Assembly: GCA_016703225.1 (NCBI GenBank)
Contig: JADJCM010000006.1
Coordinates: 1-40,108 of the forward strand
Direction: 5' to 3'
DNA: 40,108 nt
From: Lysobacterales bacterium
GTDB lineage: Bacteria > Pseudomonadota > Gammaproteobacteria > Xanthomonadales > Ahniellaceae
Every line of letters starts with the position of its first letter. Position 1 is the stretch's first letter. Below are positions 1 to 8,643 of this stretch, piece by piece. The notes beneath the pieces were generated by a model that worked only from the letters and a program-made list of their open reading frames with translations, was not told where the DNA came from and did no database searches. A program made the position numbers and the translations under genes.

Positions 1-63
1 CAGCATGATGATGATCGCGATGACCCACGCGAAAATCGGTCGATCGATGAAGAACCATGCCAT
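1..63 (-). CDS. RND efflux pump inner-membrane protein, N-terminal end only
   Basis: Only the first 21 codons are in the window; the gene runs off the left edge on the minus strand. The visible peptide begins MAWFFIDRPIFAWVIAIII, which is the typical N-terminus of HAE1-type RND transporters (AcrB/MexB family): a short cytoplasmic start with the FIDRPIFAWV signature leading into the first membrane helix. It starts 13 bases after the stop of the membrane-fusion lipoprotein, so the two form an operon in the usual adaptor-transporter order. Such proteins export drugs, solvents or metabolites by proton antiport. The substrate cannot be told from this fragment. Confidence 0.85.
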   Translation of the reverse strand, partial: MAWFFIDRPIFAWVIAIIIML

Positions 64-76
64 GTGGGCCGGTCCC

Positions 77-1256
77 TCAGCGTGCCGCCGGCGCGAGGCG
101 CCGGGGAGGTGGAGCGGCGAGCGCCTCAGCGCCTCGCTCGGTCGGCTCACGGCGGCGCCCGGGGCGGATCTTCTGCAAGCCTTCGACGATCACCTTGTCG
201 CCGGCCGCCAGGCCGCTCTCGACCAACCATCGGTTGCCGACAGTCTGGCTCACCTGCACGGTGCGCTGTTCGACCTTGCCGTCGGCCCCCCACCACCATT
301 GCAATGGCTTTGCCCGTCGGATCGCGAGTAATGGCCGGCTGCGGAACCAGCAGACCGTTGGCGCGTTCGCCCTTGCTCACCGCCGCACGCACGTACATGC
401 CGGGCAGCAGCAAGTTCGCCGGATTGTCCACCACGATGCGCAGCGCGTAGCTGCCGGTATTGGTATCCACCGTCACTTCGGAAAAGACGAGCTTGCCGTC
501 GTGTTCGTAGCGCGAACCGTCTTCGAGCAGGATCGACACGGGCACGTCGCTACCGTCAGACAGATTGCCGCTGTCGAGCGCACGGCGCAGTTCGAGCCAT
601 TCGGTGCTCGATTGGGTGACGTCGACATAGATCGGGTCCAACTGCTGCGCCGGTGGAAGCGCTGCCTCCTGATTCGCCGTCACCAGTGCGCCCTGCGTCA
701 CCGTCGACTTGCCGATGCGGCCGGCGATCGGCGAGACGATGCGTGCATAGCTGGCGGTGACTTTCGCGCGATCGAGCGCTGCGCGCATCATGCCGACCTC
801 GGCTTCCGCCTGGCGCAACGCTGCGACCGCGTTCTCGTGATCCTGCGCGCTGACCGCTTCTATCTTTACCAACTCGTCGGCGCGCGCCGCGGTGAGCTGG
901 GCCGAGTTCAGGGTGGCCTGCGCGCGCGCCAGTTGCGCCTTGCTGCTGTTGACGTCGGCCAGATAGGTGGCGTCATCAAGCTGGTAAAGCGGCTGGCCGG
1001 CTTCGACGCGCCCGCCTTCAGTGAACAGCACCTTCTTGACGATGCCGCTGACCTGCGGCCGCACCTCGGCCACGAGCAGCGGGTGCACGCGGCCGGGCAA
1101 TTCCCGGGTGAGCGCAACGGGCTCGGGCACGACAGTGACGACCGTGACCGGCGTCGGCGGCGGCGCCTGCGGCGCGGGCGCTCCGCCGCCGCAGCCGGCG
1201 AGCAGGACCGTCAATGTCGCGATGGTTAGCAAGGATAGTCTGGTTGTAATGAGCAT
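77..1256 (-). CDS. RND efflux membrane-fusion lipoprotein (AcrA/MexA family), one frameshift
   Basis: Periplasmic adaptor that links the inner-membrane RND pump to an outer-membrane channel. The chosen start at 1256 gives a lipoprotein signal peptide: MLITTRLSLLTIATLTVLLA followed by GCGGG, so lipobox LLAGC with the lipidated Cys near residue 22. After it come a biotinyl-lipoyl-like segment (ELPGRVHPLLVAEVRPQVSG), an alpha-helical hairpin rich in Ala and Glu, and beta-barrel domains (PIAGRIGKSTVTQGALV). The C-terminus (GNRWLVESGLAAGDKVIVEG) is typical of the family but lies in another frame: a one-base shift near position 295, in a run of C, breaks the reading frame. With it corrected the length is about 392 residues, normal for AcrA homologues. 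The shift is probably a sequencing error. A TetR-type dyad lies about 60 bases upstream. Confidence 0.9.
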
Positions 1257-1313
1257 GTGGGAACCAGAAGAGAGGACGTTTGGAAGAGGGAAGACATGGT
1301 AGTCTTGCGACAA

Positions 1314-1329
1314 GAATGAACGATCATTC
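1314..1329. promoter_or_regulatory. Candidate TetR-family operator upstream of the efflux operon
   Basis: Perfect inverted repeat GAATGA-ACGA-TCATTC, 58 bases upstream of the membrane-fusion protein start. Dyads of this form are common operators of TetR-type repressors that control RND pumps. No TetR gene is visible next to it in the window, so the regulator is not identified. Confidence 0.45.
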
Positions 1330-1437
1330 CCTTTTTGTCAAGTGCCGTGAGTCGCGGTGGAGAGGCCAGTTGGTTGAACCCGTCGGCGACGCAAGACCCC
1401 CGACAAGCCTAGCCACGCCCGTGCACGGAAGCCCGAC

Positions 1438-1953
1438 ATGATCACCGCTCAAGTGCGTGCCGAATGCGATCATCGCCGGGCCCTGAGACCATCAACTTCC
1501 GCGTCGACAATGACTTGTTCGGTAATCAGGACCAGGGCTACAGCAACGGGTGCTGTTGGGGTTGGTCTCGCCCAATCTGGTCGATTTCGCCGACGATTCC
1601 TGCCTGCCCCTGCCGGCACGCTGGTTGAATCGCTACCTCAACCAGCTCACGCCGGAAAGGCTTCGAGCAGCAGAACATGGTAGTCACCCTCGGGCATGCC
1701 CTTTACACGCCCAAAGATCCTGATCGCCCAGACCTGATCGTCGACGATCGCCCTTATGCTGCATTCTTGCTTGTCGGGCTTGGCTACAATGCACGCAGCG
1801 GCAACTCCTGCGCCACACCCAACTGCAGTTCGGTATCTTGGGGCCGTCTGCGCGAGGCGAGGAAGTCCAGGACGCCGTGCATGATCTCATCGGCTCCAGG
1901 AAGTTTCAGGGCTGGACCAATCAGCTTCGCGACGAGCCTGTATTCTGTGGTGG
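1438..1953 (+). pseudogene. Remnant of an LpxR-like (DUF2219) lipid A 3'-O-deacylase
   Basis: Read with three one-base shifts, the plus strand encodes a run of the outer-membrane lipid A deacylase family: ETINFRVDNDLFGNQDQGYS, then a segment with LVDFADDSCLPLPARWLNRY, then DRPYAAFLLVGLGYNAR, then GPSARGEEVQDAVHDLIGS and KFQGWTNQLRDEP. The pattern N-D-x-F, Y-S-N-G, DRPYA, GP-x-A-x-G-E-x-x-Q and GW-x-x-QL-x-x-EP is that of LpxR, which removes the 3'-acyloxyacyl group of lipid A. Shifts lie near 1531, 1657 and 1807. The signal peptide is not readable and the C-terminal half is missing, because the IS21 element starts right after DEPVF. Truncation by the IS makes this a true pseudogene, whatever the cause of the small shifts. 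Confidence 0.7.
1946..1953. repeat. Target-site duplication, left copy (TGTGGTGG)
   Basis: The eight bases TGTGGTGG lie directly before the left IS end and recur directly after the right IS end (4583-4590). An 8-bp duplication is within the range reported for IS21-family elements. Confidence 0.75.
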
Positions 1954-1959
1954 TGCGTA

Positions 1960-2090
1960 TTTCGGTCCATCGTGACCGCCCATTTCGGTAAGGCGTGACC
2001 GGTCGTTTCGGTAAGGCGTGACCGCCTGTTTCGGTCGATCGTGACCGATTTTGGCGCTGTTCCGAAATGGCCGGTCACGGCTTACCGAAA
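1960..2090. repeat. IS21 left-end multiple repeats, 23-bp period
   Basis: Four direct copies of an 18-bp unit start at 1960, 1983, 2006 and 2029, exactly 23 bases apart: TTTCGGTCCATCGTGACC, TTTCGGTAAGGCGTGACC (twice) and TTTCGGTCGATCGTGACC. A fifth copy lies inverted at 2073-2090. Such subterminal repeats are binding sites of the IstA transposase in IS21-type elements. The strict period, about two helical turns, supports this role. Confidence 0.8.
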
Positions 2091-2150
2091 CGCTGGGTTT
2101 GTTGTGCATGACATCAACGCCTCGGCATCCTGCTCGGTTTGGAGTGGGAA

Positions 2151-3719
2151 GTGCCGACACCGAGAATGGCTATGCGCAAGATCAAGGAATGTCTCCGCCT
2201 GAAGCTGGAATGCGGCCTGTCGAATGAGCTGGTCGCGCGGGCGATGGGGTTGTCGAAAGGCGTGGTCAGCAAATACGTGTCCCGCGCGTGCGCGCAGGGA
2301 CTGGACTGGCCGGTGCTGGCGGCGCTGGACGAGTCGCAGATCGGGGCACGTCTGTGCCTGCCGGTGCCAGTGGTGCGCGGCGAGCGCGTGCCAATCGATC
2401 TTCCGATCGTGCATCGCGAGCTGCGCCGCAAGGGCGTGACGCTGCAGTTGCTGTGGCAGGAATATCTGGAAGCGAACGCGGATCAGCCGACGTACCGGTA
2501 CACGCAGTTCTGCCAGCACTATCACGACTATGCCGCCTCGCTGCGGCGCTCGATGCGTCAGGTGCATCGGGCCGGCGAGAAGCTGTTCATCGACTATGCC
2601 GGGCAGACGGTGCCGCTCGTTGACCCGGACACCGGCGAAGTGCGCGCCGCGCACATCTTCGTGGCCGTGCTCGGCGCATCGAACTACACCTATGCCTGTG
2701 CGACTGCGGGCGAGACCCAGGGCGATTGGCTGCGCGGACTGACACAGGCGTTTGCGTTCATCGGCGGCGTGCCGGCCTTGGTGGTGCCGGACAATCCGCG
2801 GGCGTTGATCGCCTGCCCGAATCGCTACGACCCGGAGCCGAACCTGGCGGCATTGCGCTGCGCCGAACACTTCGGCACGGCCATCCTGCCGGCGCGACCG
2901 CGGCGCCCGCAGGACAAATCCAAGGTCGAAGTCGGTGTGCAGGTGGTCGAGCGCTGGATCCTCGCGCGCCTGCGCCATCAGGTGTTCTTCTCGCTCGGCG
3001 CACTGAACCACGCGATCGCCGATCTGCTGATCGATCTGAACAACCGCCGCTTCAAGAAGCTCGATGGTTGTCGCCGCGAATGGTTCGAGGCCATCGACCG
3101 GCCGGCGCTGATGGCCTTGCCCGCTCAGGCCTTCGAGCACGCCCGCTTCAAACCTTGCCGGGTCAACATCGACTATCACGTCGAAGTGGACGCGCATTAC
3201 TACAGCGTGCCGCACAGCCTGGTGCGCCGGACCGTCGAAGCCCGCATCACCGATTACGCCGTCGAGATCCTGCACGGCGGCAGCCGCGTCGCCTGCCATG
3301 CGCGCTCACTGTCCAAGGGCCGGCACACCACGGTGGCCGAGCACATGCCGGCGGCACACCGCGCGCACCTGGAGTGGACGCCGCACCGCTTCAAGCACTG
3401 GGCCGCCGACATCGGGCCGTCGACCCGTGCACTGGTCGAGCACCTGCTCACCGACCGGCCGCATCCGGAGATGGGCTATCGCAGTTGCCTCGGTCTGCTG
3501 TCGCTGGCGCGGCACTACGGCCATGTGCGTCTCGAAGCCGCGTGCACGCGCGCCATCGCGATCGGTTCGCGCACTCGCAAGTCGGTGCTGTCGATCCTGC
3601 AGGGCGGCCTCGACCAGCAGCCGCTGCCCGCCACGCAACCACAAGCCGACTGGATCAGTCCCGACCACGACAACCTGCGCGGCCCGGCCTACTACCTCGT
3701 TCCTCCGACCACCCACTGA
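2151..3719 (+). CDS. istA: IS21-family transposase IstA
   Basis: DDE transposase that cuts and joins the IS ends. The N-terminal helix-turn-helix follows the family pattern (MRKIKECLRLK, then LSNELVARAMGLSKGVVSKY). The catalytic core begins around residue 120 with KLFIDYAGQTVPLVD (first Asp), continues with VPDNPRALI (second Asp) and has the acidic segment after RPRRPQDKSKVEVGVQ (Glu). The C-terminal part has the Mu-type beta-barrel (DYHVEVDAHYYSVPHSL). I prefer the GTG at 2151, which gives the usual start M-PTPRMAMRKI and has GGAGTGGG just upstream; an ATG at 2139 is the alternative. Length is 522 residues, normal for IstA. The istB start follows 10 bases later. Confidence 0.92.
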   Translation: MPTPRMAMRKIKECLRLKLECGLSNELVARAMGLSKGVVSKYVSRACAQGLDWPVLAALDESQIGARLCLPVPVVRGERVPIDLPIVHRELRRKGVTLQLLWQEYLEANADQPTYRYTQFCQHYHDYAASLRRSMRQVHRAGEKLFIDYAGQTVPLVDPDTGEVRAAHIFVAVLGASNYTYACATAGETQGDWLRGLTQAFAFIGGVPALVVPDNPRALIACPNRYDPEPNLAALRCAEHFGTAILPARPRRPQDKSKVEVGVQVVERWILARLRHQVFFSLGALNHAIADLLIDLNNRRFKKLDGCRREWFEAIDRPALMALPAQAFEHARFKPCRVNIDYHVEVDAHYYSVPHSLVRRTVEARITDYAVEILHGGSRVACHARSLSKGRHTTVAEHMPAAHRAHLEWTPHRFKHWAADIGPSTRALVEHLLTDRPHPEMGYRSCLGLLSLARHYGHVRLEAACTRAIAIGSRTRKSVLSILQGGLDQQPLPATQPQADWISPDHDNLRGPAYYLVPPTTH

Positions 3720-3729
3720 AGGAAATTGC

Positions 3730-4464
3730 ATGCTCACGAATCCCACCCTTGACCAGCTGCGCGTCCTCAAGCTCGACGGCATGGCCCGTGCCCTTGAGGA
3801 ACAACGCACCCAGCCGATGTGCCAGGACCTATCGTTTGAAGATCGATTAGGAATGCTCGTCGATCGCGAGCGCCACTGGCGCGATGGCCGTCGCCTGGAT
3901 CGATTGTTGCGCGCAGCCAGGCTCAAGCACGGCGACGCCTGTCTCGAAGACGTCCACTACAGCGCTGGCCGCGGCCTCGACAAGCGCCTCGTCGCGACCT
4001 TGTCGGGTGGCGACTGGATCCGACAAACGCAGAGTCTGTTGATCACCGGTCCGACCGGCGTCGGCAAGACCTGGCTCGCTTGTGCGCTGGCGCAGCACGC
4101 GTGTCGCCAAGGCTTCCCGGCGCTGTATCAACGCGTGCCGCGGCTCACCGAAGCGCTACGCATCGCGCATGCCGACGGCAGCTTCGGCAAACTGCTCGCG
4201 CAACTCGCGCGCATCGACGTGCTGATCCTCGACGACTGGGGCATGACCCCGCTCGATCAGGCCGCACGCCACGACCTGCTCGAAGTCATCGACGACCGCG
4301 CCACCAGCAGGTCGACCATCATTACCAGCCAGCTGCCGATCGATCACTGGCATGCCTGGCTCAACGACCCGACCGTCGCCGACGCCATCCTCGACCGCCT
4401 CGTGCACCGCTCGCACCGGATCGCGCTCAAGGGCGAATCGATGCGAAAGAAGCAGCACGAATAA
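3730..4464 (+). CDS. istB: IS21-family helper ATPase IstB
   Basis: AAA+ ATPase of 244 residues, related to DnaC, that assists IstA in target choice and strand transfer. Walker A is GPTGVGKTW (about residues 103-111) and Walker B is DVLILDDWG (about residues 158-166); the family hallmark SQLPIDHWHAWL follows. An AAGGAA ribosome site precedes the ATG. The gene is intact and lies directly downstream of istA. Confidence 0.93.
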   Translation: MLTNPTLDQLRVLKLDGMARALEEQRTQPMCQDLSFEDRLGMLVDRERHWRDGRRLDRLLRAARLKHGDACLEDVHYSAGRGLDKRLVATLSGGDWIRQTQSLLITGPTGVGKTWLACALAQHACRQGFPALYQRVPRLTEALRIAHADGSFGKLLAQLARIDVLILDDWGMTPLDQAARHDLLEVIDDRATSRSTIITSQLPIDHWHAWLNDPTVADAILDRLVHRSHRIALKGESMRKKQHE

Positions 4465-4535
4465 CCCAAAAACGACGACCCATCGTGACCGACCCGGTTA
4501 CCATCTGACCAACCGCACAACACTCAGCAGTCCCC

Positions 4536-4576
4536 GGTCACGATCGACCGAAATGACCGGTTGCGTATCACCGAAA
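4536..4576. repeat. IS21 right-end repeats
   Basis: Two copies of the left-end 18-bp unit lie inverted, at 4536-4553 (GGTCACGATCGACCGAAA) and 4559-4576 (more divergent, ending TCACCGAAA). They are again 23 bases apart, and the outer copy sits at the IS terminus. Confidence 0.7.
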
Positions 4577-4582
4577 TGCGCA

Positions 4583-4590
4583 TGTGGTGG
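4583..4590. repeat. Target-site duplication, right copy (TGTGGTGG)
   Basis: Second copy of TGTGGTGG, directly after the IS right end. The match to the left copy fixes both IS boundaries. Confidence 0.75.
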
Positions 4591-4710
4591 TGACCAAGAA
4601 AGTCGCGTCTTCGTCTCTCTCCAGCACGACGGCCAACCGGGCCTGGCGGAACGCGAGTCGACGAGGTCGATCACCAGTGCAGACAATCGTGGCGACATGG
4701 TCGGAAGTAG

Positions 4711-5106
4711 TTCGCGCGTTTCGACGGCAAGCTGGTGCTGCTGACCAACGTCAACGACTTCAGCGCCGAACAAGTCGTCAGCCGTTACAAGAGTCTCGCC
4801 GACATCGAACGCGGCTTTCGCGTGCTCCAGAGCGACCTCGACATCGCACCGGTCTTCCACCGACTGCCCGATCGCATCCGCGCGCACGCGTTGATCTGCT
4901 TCCTCGCGCTCGTCCTCTACCGCGTCATGCGCATGCGCCTGAAGGCGAACGGCAACACCAACAGCCCGAAGACCACCCTCGAACTCCTGCGCCGTCTGCA
5001 AACGCATCGCGTGCACATCGGCAAACAGAGCCTCACCGGCATCGGCACGACCACACCCCAGCAACTCGAACTGTTCGCCGCCCTCGGCATCAAGAAACTT
5101 TCCTGA
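4711..5106 (+). pseudogene. 3' remnant of an IS1634/IS4-type DDE transposase
   Basis: An open frame of about 130 codons encodes only the C-terminal part of a transposase: GKLVLLTNVNDFSAEQVVSR, then YKSLADIERGFRVLQSDLDI, then PVFHRLPDRIRAHALICFLA. The Y-x-x-L-A-x-I-E-R-x-F motif holds the third catalytic residue (Glu) and is typical of this group. The N-terminal two thirds, with the first two Asp, are absent. A TAG at 4708-4710 closes the frame upstream, and the 120 bases between the IS21 right end and that stop show no clear homology. The piece must be inactive. Confidence 0.75.
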
Positions 5107-5124
5107 CGCCCATGTTGTGTCATT

Positions 5125-5148
5125 TTTGCCTGTCTCCCGACAGGCAAA
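5125..5148. terminator. Perfect hairpin after the transposase remnant
   Basis: TTTGCCTGTC-TCCC-GACAGGCAAA forms a perfect 10-bp stem with a 4-base loop, 19 bases after the transposase stop. It has T-rich sequence on both outer sides, so it could stop transcription from either strand. It may instead be an end structure of the decayed IS; both readings are open. Confidence 0.5.
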
Positions 5149-5394
5149 TCAATGGCTTACGCGATTAGCTGCGGAACTTGGGAGCGCGGATTCGATCCCT
5201 GCTCGCGATGCTCGGCGCGCACGATCACTCTGCGCTTTCGCGACCAGGACTTCGCGGCGTAGTGGCTCACCGCACTGCGCGGCGAACGCGGTGACTCCAT
5301 CGGACGCGCATCGCCTTGCGTGGTCTTGTGCATGGCGCGAACGACAGCACTCGAAGCCTGTGTGCGGAGAGTTGCATACGCCCGGCCTGAAGGA

Positions 5395-5622
5395 TCACGG
5401 GCGGGTCGCGGCAACCTCATTCTTTGCCATGATCCACGCGTGAAAATCATTCCAGGTGACTTTCCGGCCGCGCTTCTTAGCGCTCTTCTCAAACCAAACC
5501 AGCGACGCCTTCCCGACCATGAGATGGCCCAAGATATCGTCGTCTTGATAGATCGTGACTACGAGGCCCTTGTTTCCAAGCTCGGCCTGCGTGACTGTGT
5601 CCAGAAGCACCTTCGTAGCCAT
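5395..5622 (-). CDS. Small conserved protein of unknown function
   Basis: A 75-residue protein starting MATKVLLDTVTQAELGNKGL. An ATG at 5622 with GAGG about 8 bases upstream is the best start; the frame is open further upstream but the added residues look non-coding. The middle (DDDILGHLMVGKASLVWFE) and C-terminal part (GRKVTWNDFHAWIM) follow a pattern I know from many short unannotated proteobacterial proteins: an acidic turn, a beta-strand pair ending in VWFP/E, a Lys/Arg-rich link and a W-x-x-F helix. No function is known to me. It has no signal peptide or membrane segment. It stands alone, with the IS debris on one side and narL on the other. Confidence 0.65.
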   Translation of the reverse strand: MATKVLLDTVTQAELGNKGLVVTIYQDDDILGHLMVGKASLVWFEKSAKKRGRKVTWNDFHAWIMAKNEVAATRP

Positions 5623-5821
5623 CGAGTTCGCCTCGGTTCGGGTTGAAAAGGGCAATCGGCAATTCGCATCGCTTCTGGATCTTGCGCCCACTGAGTTCTG
5701 GGTGCAACAACGTGCCCTCGTAGCGCAACGCCCTACGGCATCAGCCGACCAGGACCCAAGCATCCACATCGGCCATGTCTAATTCGCCGAGTGCTATCGA
5801 TTTCGTGACGGCGATCGCCTG
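5623..5821. other. Intergenic stretch upstream of the small gene and downstream of narL
   Basis: About 200 bases with no supportable gene. It must hold the promoter of the small minus-strand gene at 5395-5622 and the 3' end of the narXL transcript. I see no strong hairpin and no clear promoter hexamers. Confidence 0.4.
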
Positions 5822-6484
5822 CTAAATCAGGCCACGTGTCTTGGCGATGACTGCAAGCTGTACTCGCGATGCCACTCTCAGCTTGCGCAGCAGATGCTGC
5901 ACGTGGATCTTGACCGTGGACTCGGCAATTGACAGCCTGCGTGCGATCTCCTTGTTGCTGGCGCCGCTACCGATCGCGGTCAGGATCTCGGTCTCGCGCG
6001 GCGACAGTTCGTCGAACTCGGCATCCGCTAGAGACTCCGGGCTTGCGCCCGAGCGCCGGAACACCGAAACCAGCTTGCCGATCAGTTCCGGCGCGATCAC
6101 GTTGTCGCCGGCCACGGCACGCCGGATCGCCAGCGATAAGGCGTCCCCTTCGATCGTCTTCAGCAGGTACCCACTCGCGCCGCCACGCAAGGCATCGCCG
6201 AGATCCTCCTCGTCGGCACTGACCGTGAGCATCAGCACCTTGGCTTCGGGGCAAGCCGCCTTCAGCGCCGGCAATGCGGCGATACCGGTCACGCCGGGCA
6301 AGTGGTTGTCGAGCAGAATCACGTCCGGCTGAAGCGCACCGATCTTGCGCTGTGCCTCGCTCGCATCCGCCGCATCACCCACCACCGCCAAACCCGCATC
6401 CGCAGCCAACAACGCAATCAGGCCACGGCGAAACAGCGTGTGGTCATCGACCACCACGAGCCTGATCTTGTCTTCGTCATCCAT
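5822..6484 (-). CDS. narL: Nitrate/nitrite response regulator NarL
   Basis: Two-component response regulator of 220 residues. The receiver domain (about 8-125) has the acidic pair in VVVDDHTLFRRGL, the phosphorylated Asp in PDVILLDNHLPGVTG, Thr in VLMLTVS and Lys in YLLKT. The C-terminal LuxR/NarL DNA-binding domain (about 155-220) reads LSPRETEILTAIGSGASNKE and then a recognition helix with STVKIHVQHLLRKL. Its start overlaps the 3' end of narX by 8 bases, so translation is coupled. Lying beside narX and near narK-narGHJI, it most likely activates nitrate reductase expression under nitrate; the symbol rests on this context as well as on family. Confidence 0.9.
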   Translation of the reverse strand: MDDEDKIRLVVVDDHTLFRRGLIALLAADAGLAVVGDAADASEAQRKIGALQPDVILLDNHLPGVTGIAALPALKAACPEAKVLMLTVSADEEDLGDALRGGASGYLLKTIEGDALSLAIRRAVAGDNVIAPELIGKLVSVFRRSGASPESLADAEFDELSPRETEILTAIGSGASNKEIARRLSIAESTVKIHVQHLLRKLRVASRVQLAVIAKTRGLI

Positions 6485-8407
6485 CCGGGGGGCCTGCGCC
6501 TGCTGCGGGCTTCGATCTTGCCAGATCGGCGTCAGGCCCGGGCAAGGTCAGCGACACCGTCGTGCCGCGACCGGGCTCCGAACTGATCCGCAGTCGCGCG
6601 CCCAGGCGCTCGGCCCGCTCGCGCATGATGCGCAGCCCGACATGTGTACCGGCGTCCTCGCGATCCACATCGACCTGGAAACCGCGCCCATCGTCGCGAA
6701 CCTCGATGCGCCAACTCGGCCGTTTCCAGACGTCGACCCAAACCCGGTTCGCCACAGCGTGCTTGCGCACGTTGGAAAGCGCTTCCTGGACGATGTGCAG
6801 TGCTTGTACCTGTGCGTCTGCGGCCAGCGGCAGGCCCTCGTCGTGCATCGCCAATGATGCCGCGATGGCGCTTTGATGCTCGAACTTGTGCAGCGTCGCC
6901 TGCAGCGCGTGCGCCATATCCTCGACATTGGTTCGAGTGCGAAAGTGCACCAGCAGCTCGCGGACGTCGCCGTGACTTTCGCGCAATCCCAGTTCGATCT
7001 CGGCCAACACCTCGCGCATGCGGGCTTGGTCGCCATCGGCAACCGCGCGGCGCATCAGCTGCGCCTGAATGTTCAGGAACGCCAGTGATTGCGCGATCGA
7101 GTCGTGGAGTTCGCGCGCAAGCATGGATCGCTCCTCGGCTACTGCGGATTCGCGTTCAAGCGCCTGGAGCCGCAGCGCTTCCATGCCGCTGGCCAGGTGC
7201 GCCGCCAACGCCTCCAGCAGGGAACGCTCGCTGGCACTCGGTGGCTCCCCGCTGCGAAAGAATAGATCGATCTCACCGATCAGCCGTTCCTGGGCAAGGA
7301 TCGGCACCACGACAAGAGTGGACCAGTCTTGTCTCTGACAGTCCGGATGCCGCCGCTGAAGTTCCGAACCGAGCTCGATCACGCCGATGCCGCTCGCGAG
7401 GTGCGAGCCCCGCACAGGCAGTCGCCACAGCGAATACAGTGTTCGTCGCGCACCAAGACGTCGCCGAAGCCGTCGCTCGCCAGCATGACGAACGGCTGGT
7501 TGCCGTGATTGCTCCAGCGCAGCGCCACTGCATCGGCGCGCGCGGCCAGCCGCAGCTGGCGCACGAATCCATCGCCAAGCTCCTGCAGCGAGCCGCCACG
7601 CGCCACCAGCAGGCTTACGTCATAAAGGGTCTGCAGGCGCTCGCGCTCCTCGTGCAGTTGCGCGGTCTGCTCCCGCACCCGCTGCGCCAGTTCGGTGTAG
7701 CTGGCCTCCAGCTGGCCGGCCATTTCATTGAAGCCGACGGCAAGATCGCCGAACTCGTCGCGCGTGGAAGGTTCCAGCCGCGCCCCCAAGTCGCCGGCTT
7801 GCAGCTGCGCAACCGCCCGACGCAGATCCGACAACGGCTCGATCACGAAGTGGTAGCCGAGCACGACCAACACCGAGGCTGCCATGGTCCCCAGCACGAG
7901 CAACCCTACCAGGGCCAGATGCAACAGGTTGGTGAAGTGCTCCAAACGAAGCGCGAGCGACGTCACGAACCGATCGATGTCGACCACGACCTGTCGGGTC
8001 GCACCGTCCAGCAGCGCGCGGTCATGCGGCCGCGGGGCGGCGATATGCACTCGTCGCAGGAATGCCCAGCTCCGCTCCACTTCGGAGTAGCGGGCGCGGA
8101 CCTCTTCGTTCCAGGGCGTAACCAGACCGCGGGCTGGGTCACCGCGAGCGAGCAGCATCATGCTGGCGTCGAAATCTGCGATCAGGCTCCGATGCTCCTC
8201 TTCAGGCCCGGCAGCTGTCGTCGTCCACGCTAGCCGGTAGGCGCGCATGCGCATGCGACCTGCCTCGTTCACAATGGCGGCGCCGCCGTCGAGTTGCCAC
8301 GACAGCCATAGGGCGATCGCTGCGGCAACCAGACCCGTGAGCAGAAACGGCAAGCCGACCAACGCCAGCTTGGCGCCTAGGTTCCAACGCGGTTCGACCG
8401 AAGTCAC
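6477..8407 (-). CDS. narX: Nitrate/nitrite sensor histidine kinase NarX, one frameshift
   Basis: Membrane sensor kinase that phosphorylates NarL. In order: a first membrane helix (LALVGLPFLLTGLVAAAIAL); a periplasmic sensor helix with AAIVNEAGRMRMRAYRLA, which matches the nitrate-binding P-box of NarX/NarQ; a second helix (LLHLALVGLLVLGTMAASVL); a HAMP domain (PLSDLRRAVAQLQAGDLGAR); a coiled coil; a GAF-like domain with the cysteines CIRCGDCLCG; the HisKA_3 box (LARELHDSIAQSLAF, His phosphorylated); and the ATPase domain (EALSNVRKH, DDGRGF). A one-base shift near 7405, just after CGDCLCG in a G run, splits the frame; both halves are otherwise intact, so an error is likely. The start is GTG at 8407. 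Corrected length is about 643 residues. Confidence 0.88.
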
Positions 8408-8643
8408 GCCGTGGCCTGCGCGTCGAGCCCGTGGACGTGCGCGTCACCCGCATCTGACGTGCATGGGGCTTTCATCGTATTGCTCAAGGCGCCTCCCCTG
8501 CCATGCGCCCACCCTACCAAGACAGTCGCGTATGCGAACACCCCCGCCCGGCCTCCGGGCGAGGGTTTGGGCGGTCCCGGTGGGCCCGTGTCATTGGCGT
8601 GGGTCGCGTCGGTGCATTTCGCGCTGCGCGAAATCCCACGCAA

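Larger units (their letters stand above)
1954..4582 (+). mobile_element. Complete IS21-family insertion sequence (2629 bp)
   Basis: The element carries istA and istB in the usual order. Its ends are near-identical inverted: left TGCGTATTTCGGT, right (reverse strand) TGCGCATTTCGGT. It is flanked by 8-bp direct repeats TGTGGTGG. Subterminal 18-bp repeats are present at both ends. Both genes are open and full length, so the element looks recent and may still be active. It sits between the LpxR remnant and an IS1634-type transposase remnant. Confidence 0.9.

Noticed and set aside
2726..3850. Long plus-strand frames overlapping istA in other phases
   Set aside because: They are shadow frames of a GC-rich transposase gene, full of Arg, Ala and Pro.
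5157..5492. A 111-codon minus-strand frame and a tRNA-like T-arm text (GGATTCGATCCC)
   Set aside because: The frame overlaps the better small gene at 5395-5622 and has no protein-like pattern. No acceptor stem, anticodon arm or CCA could be folded around the T-arm text.
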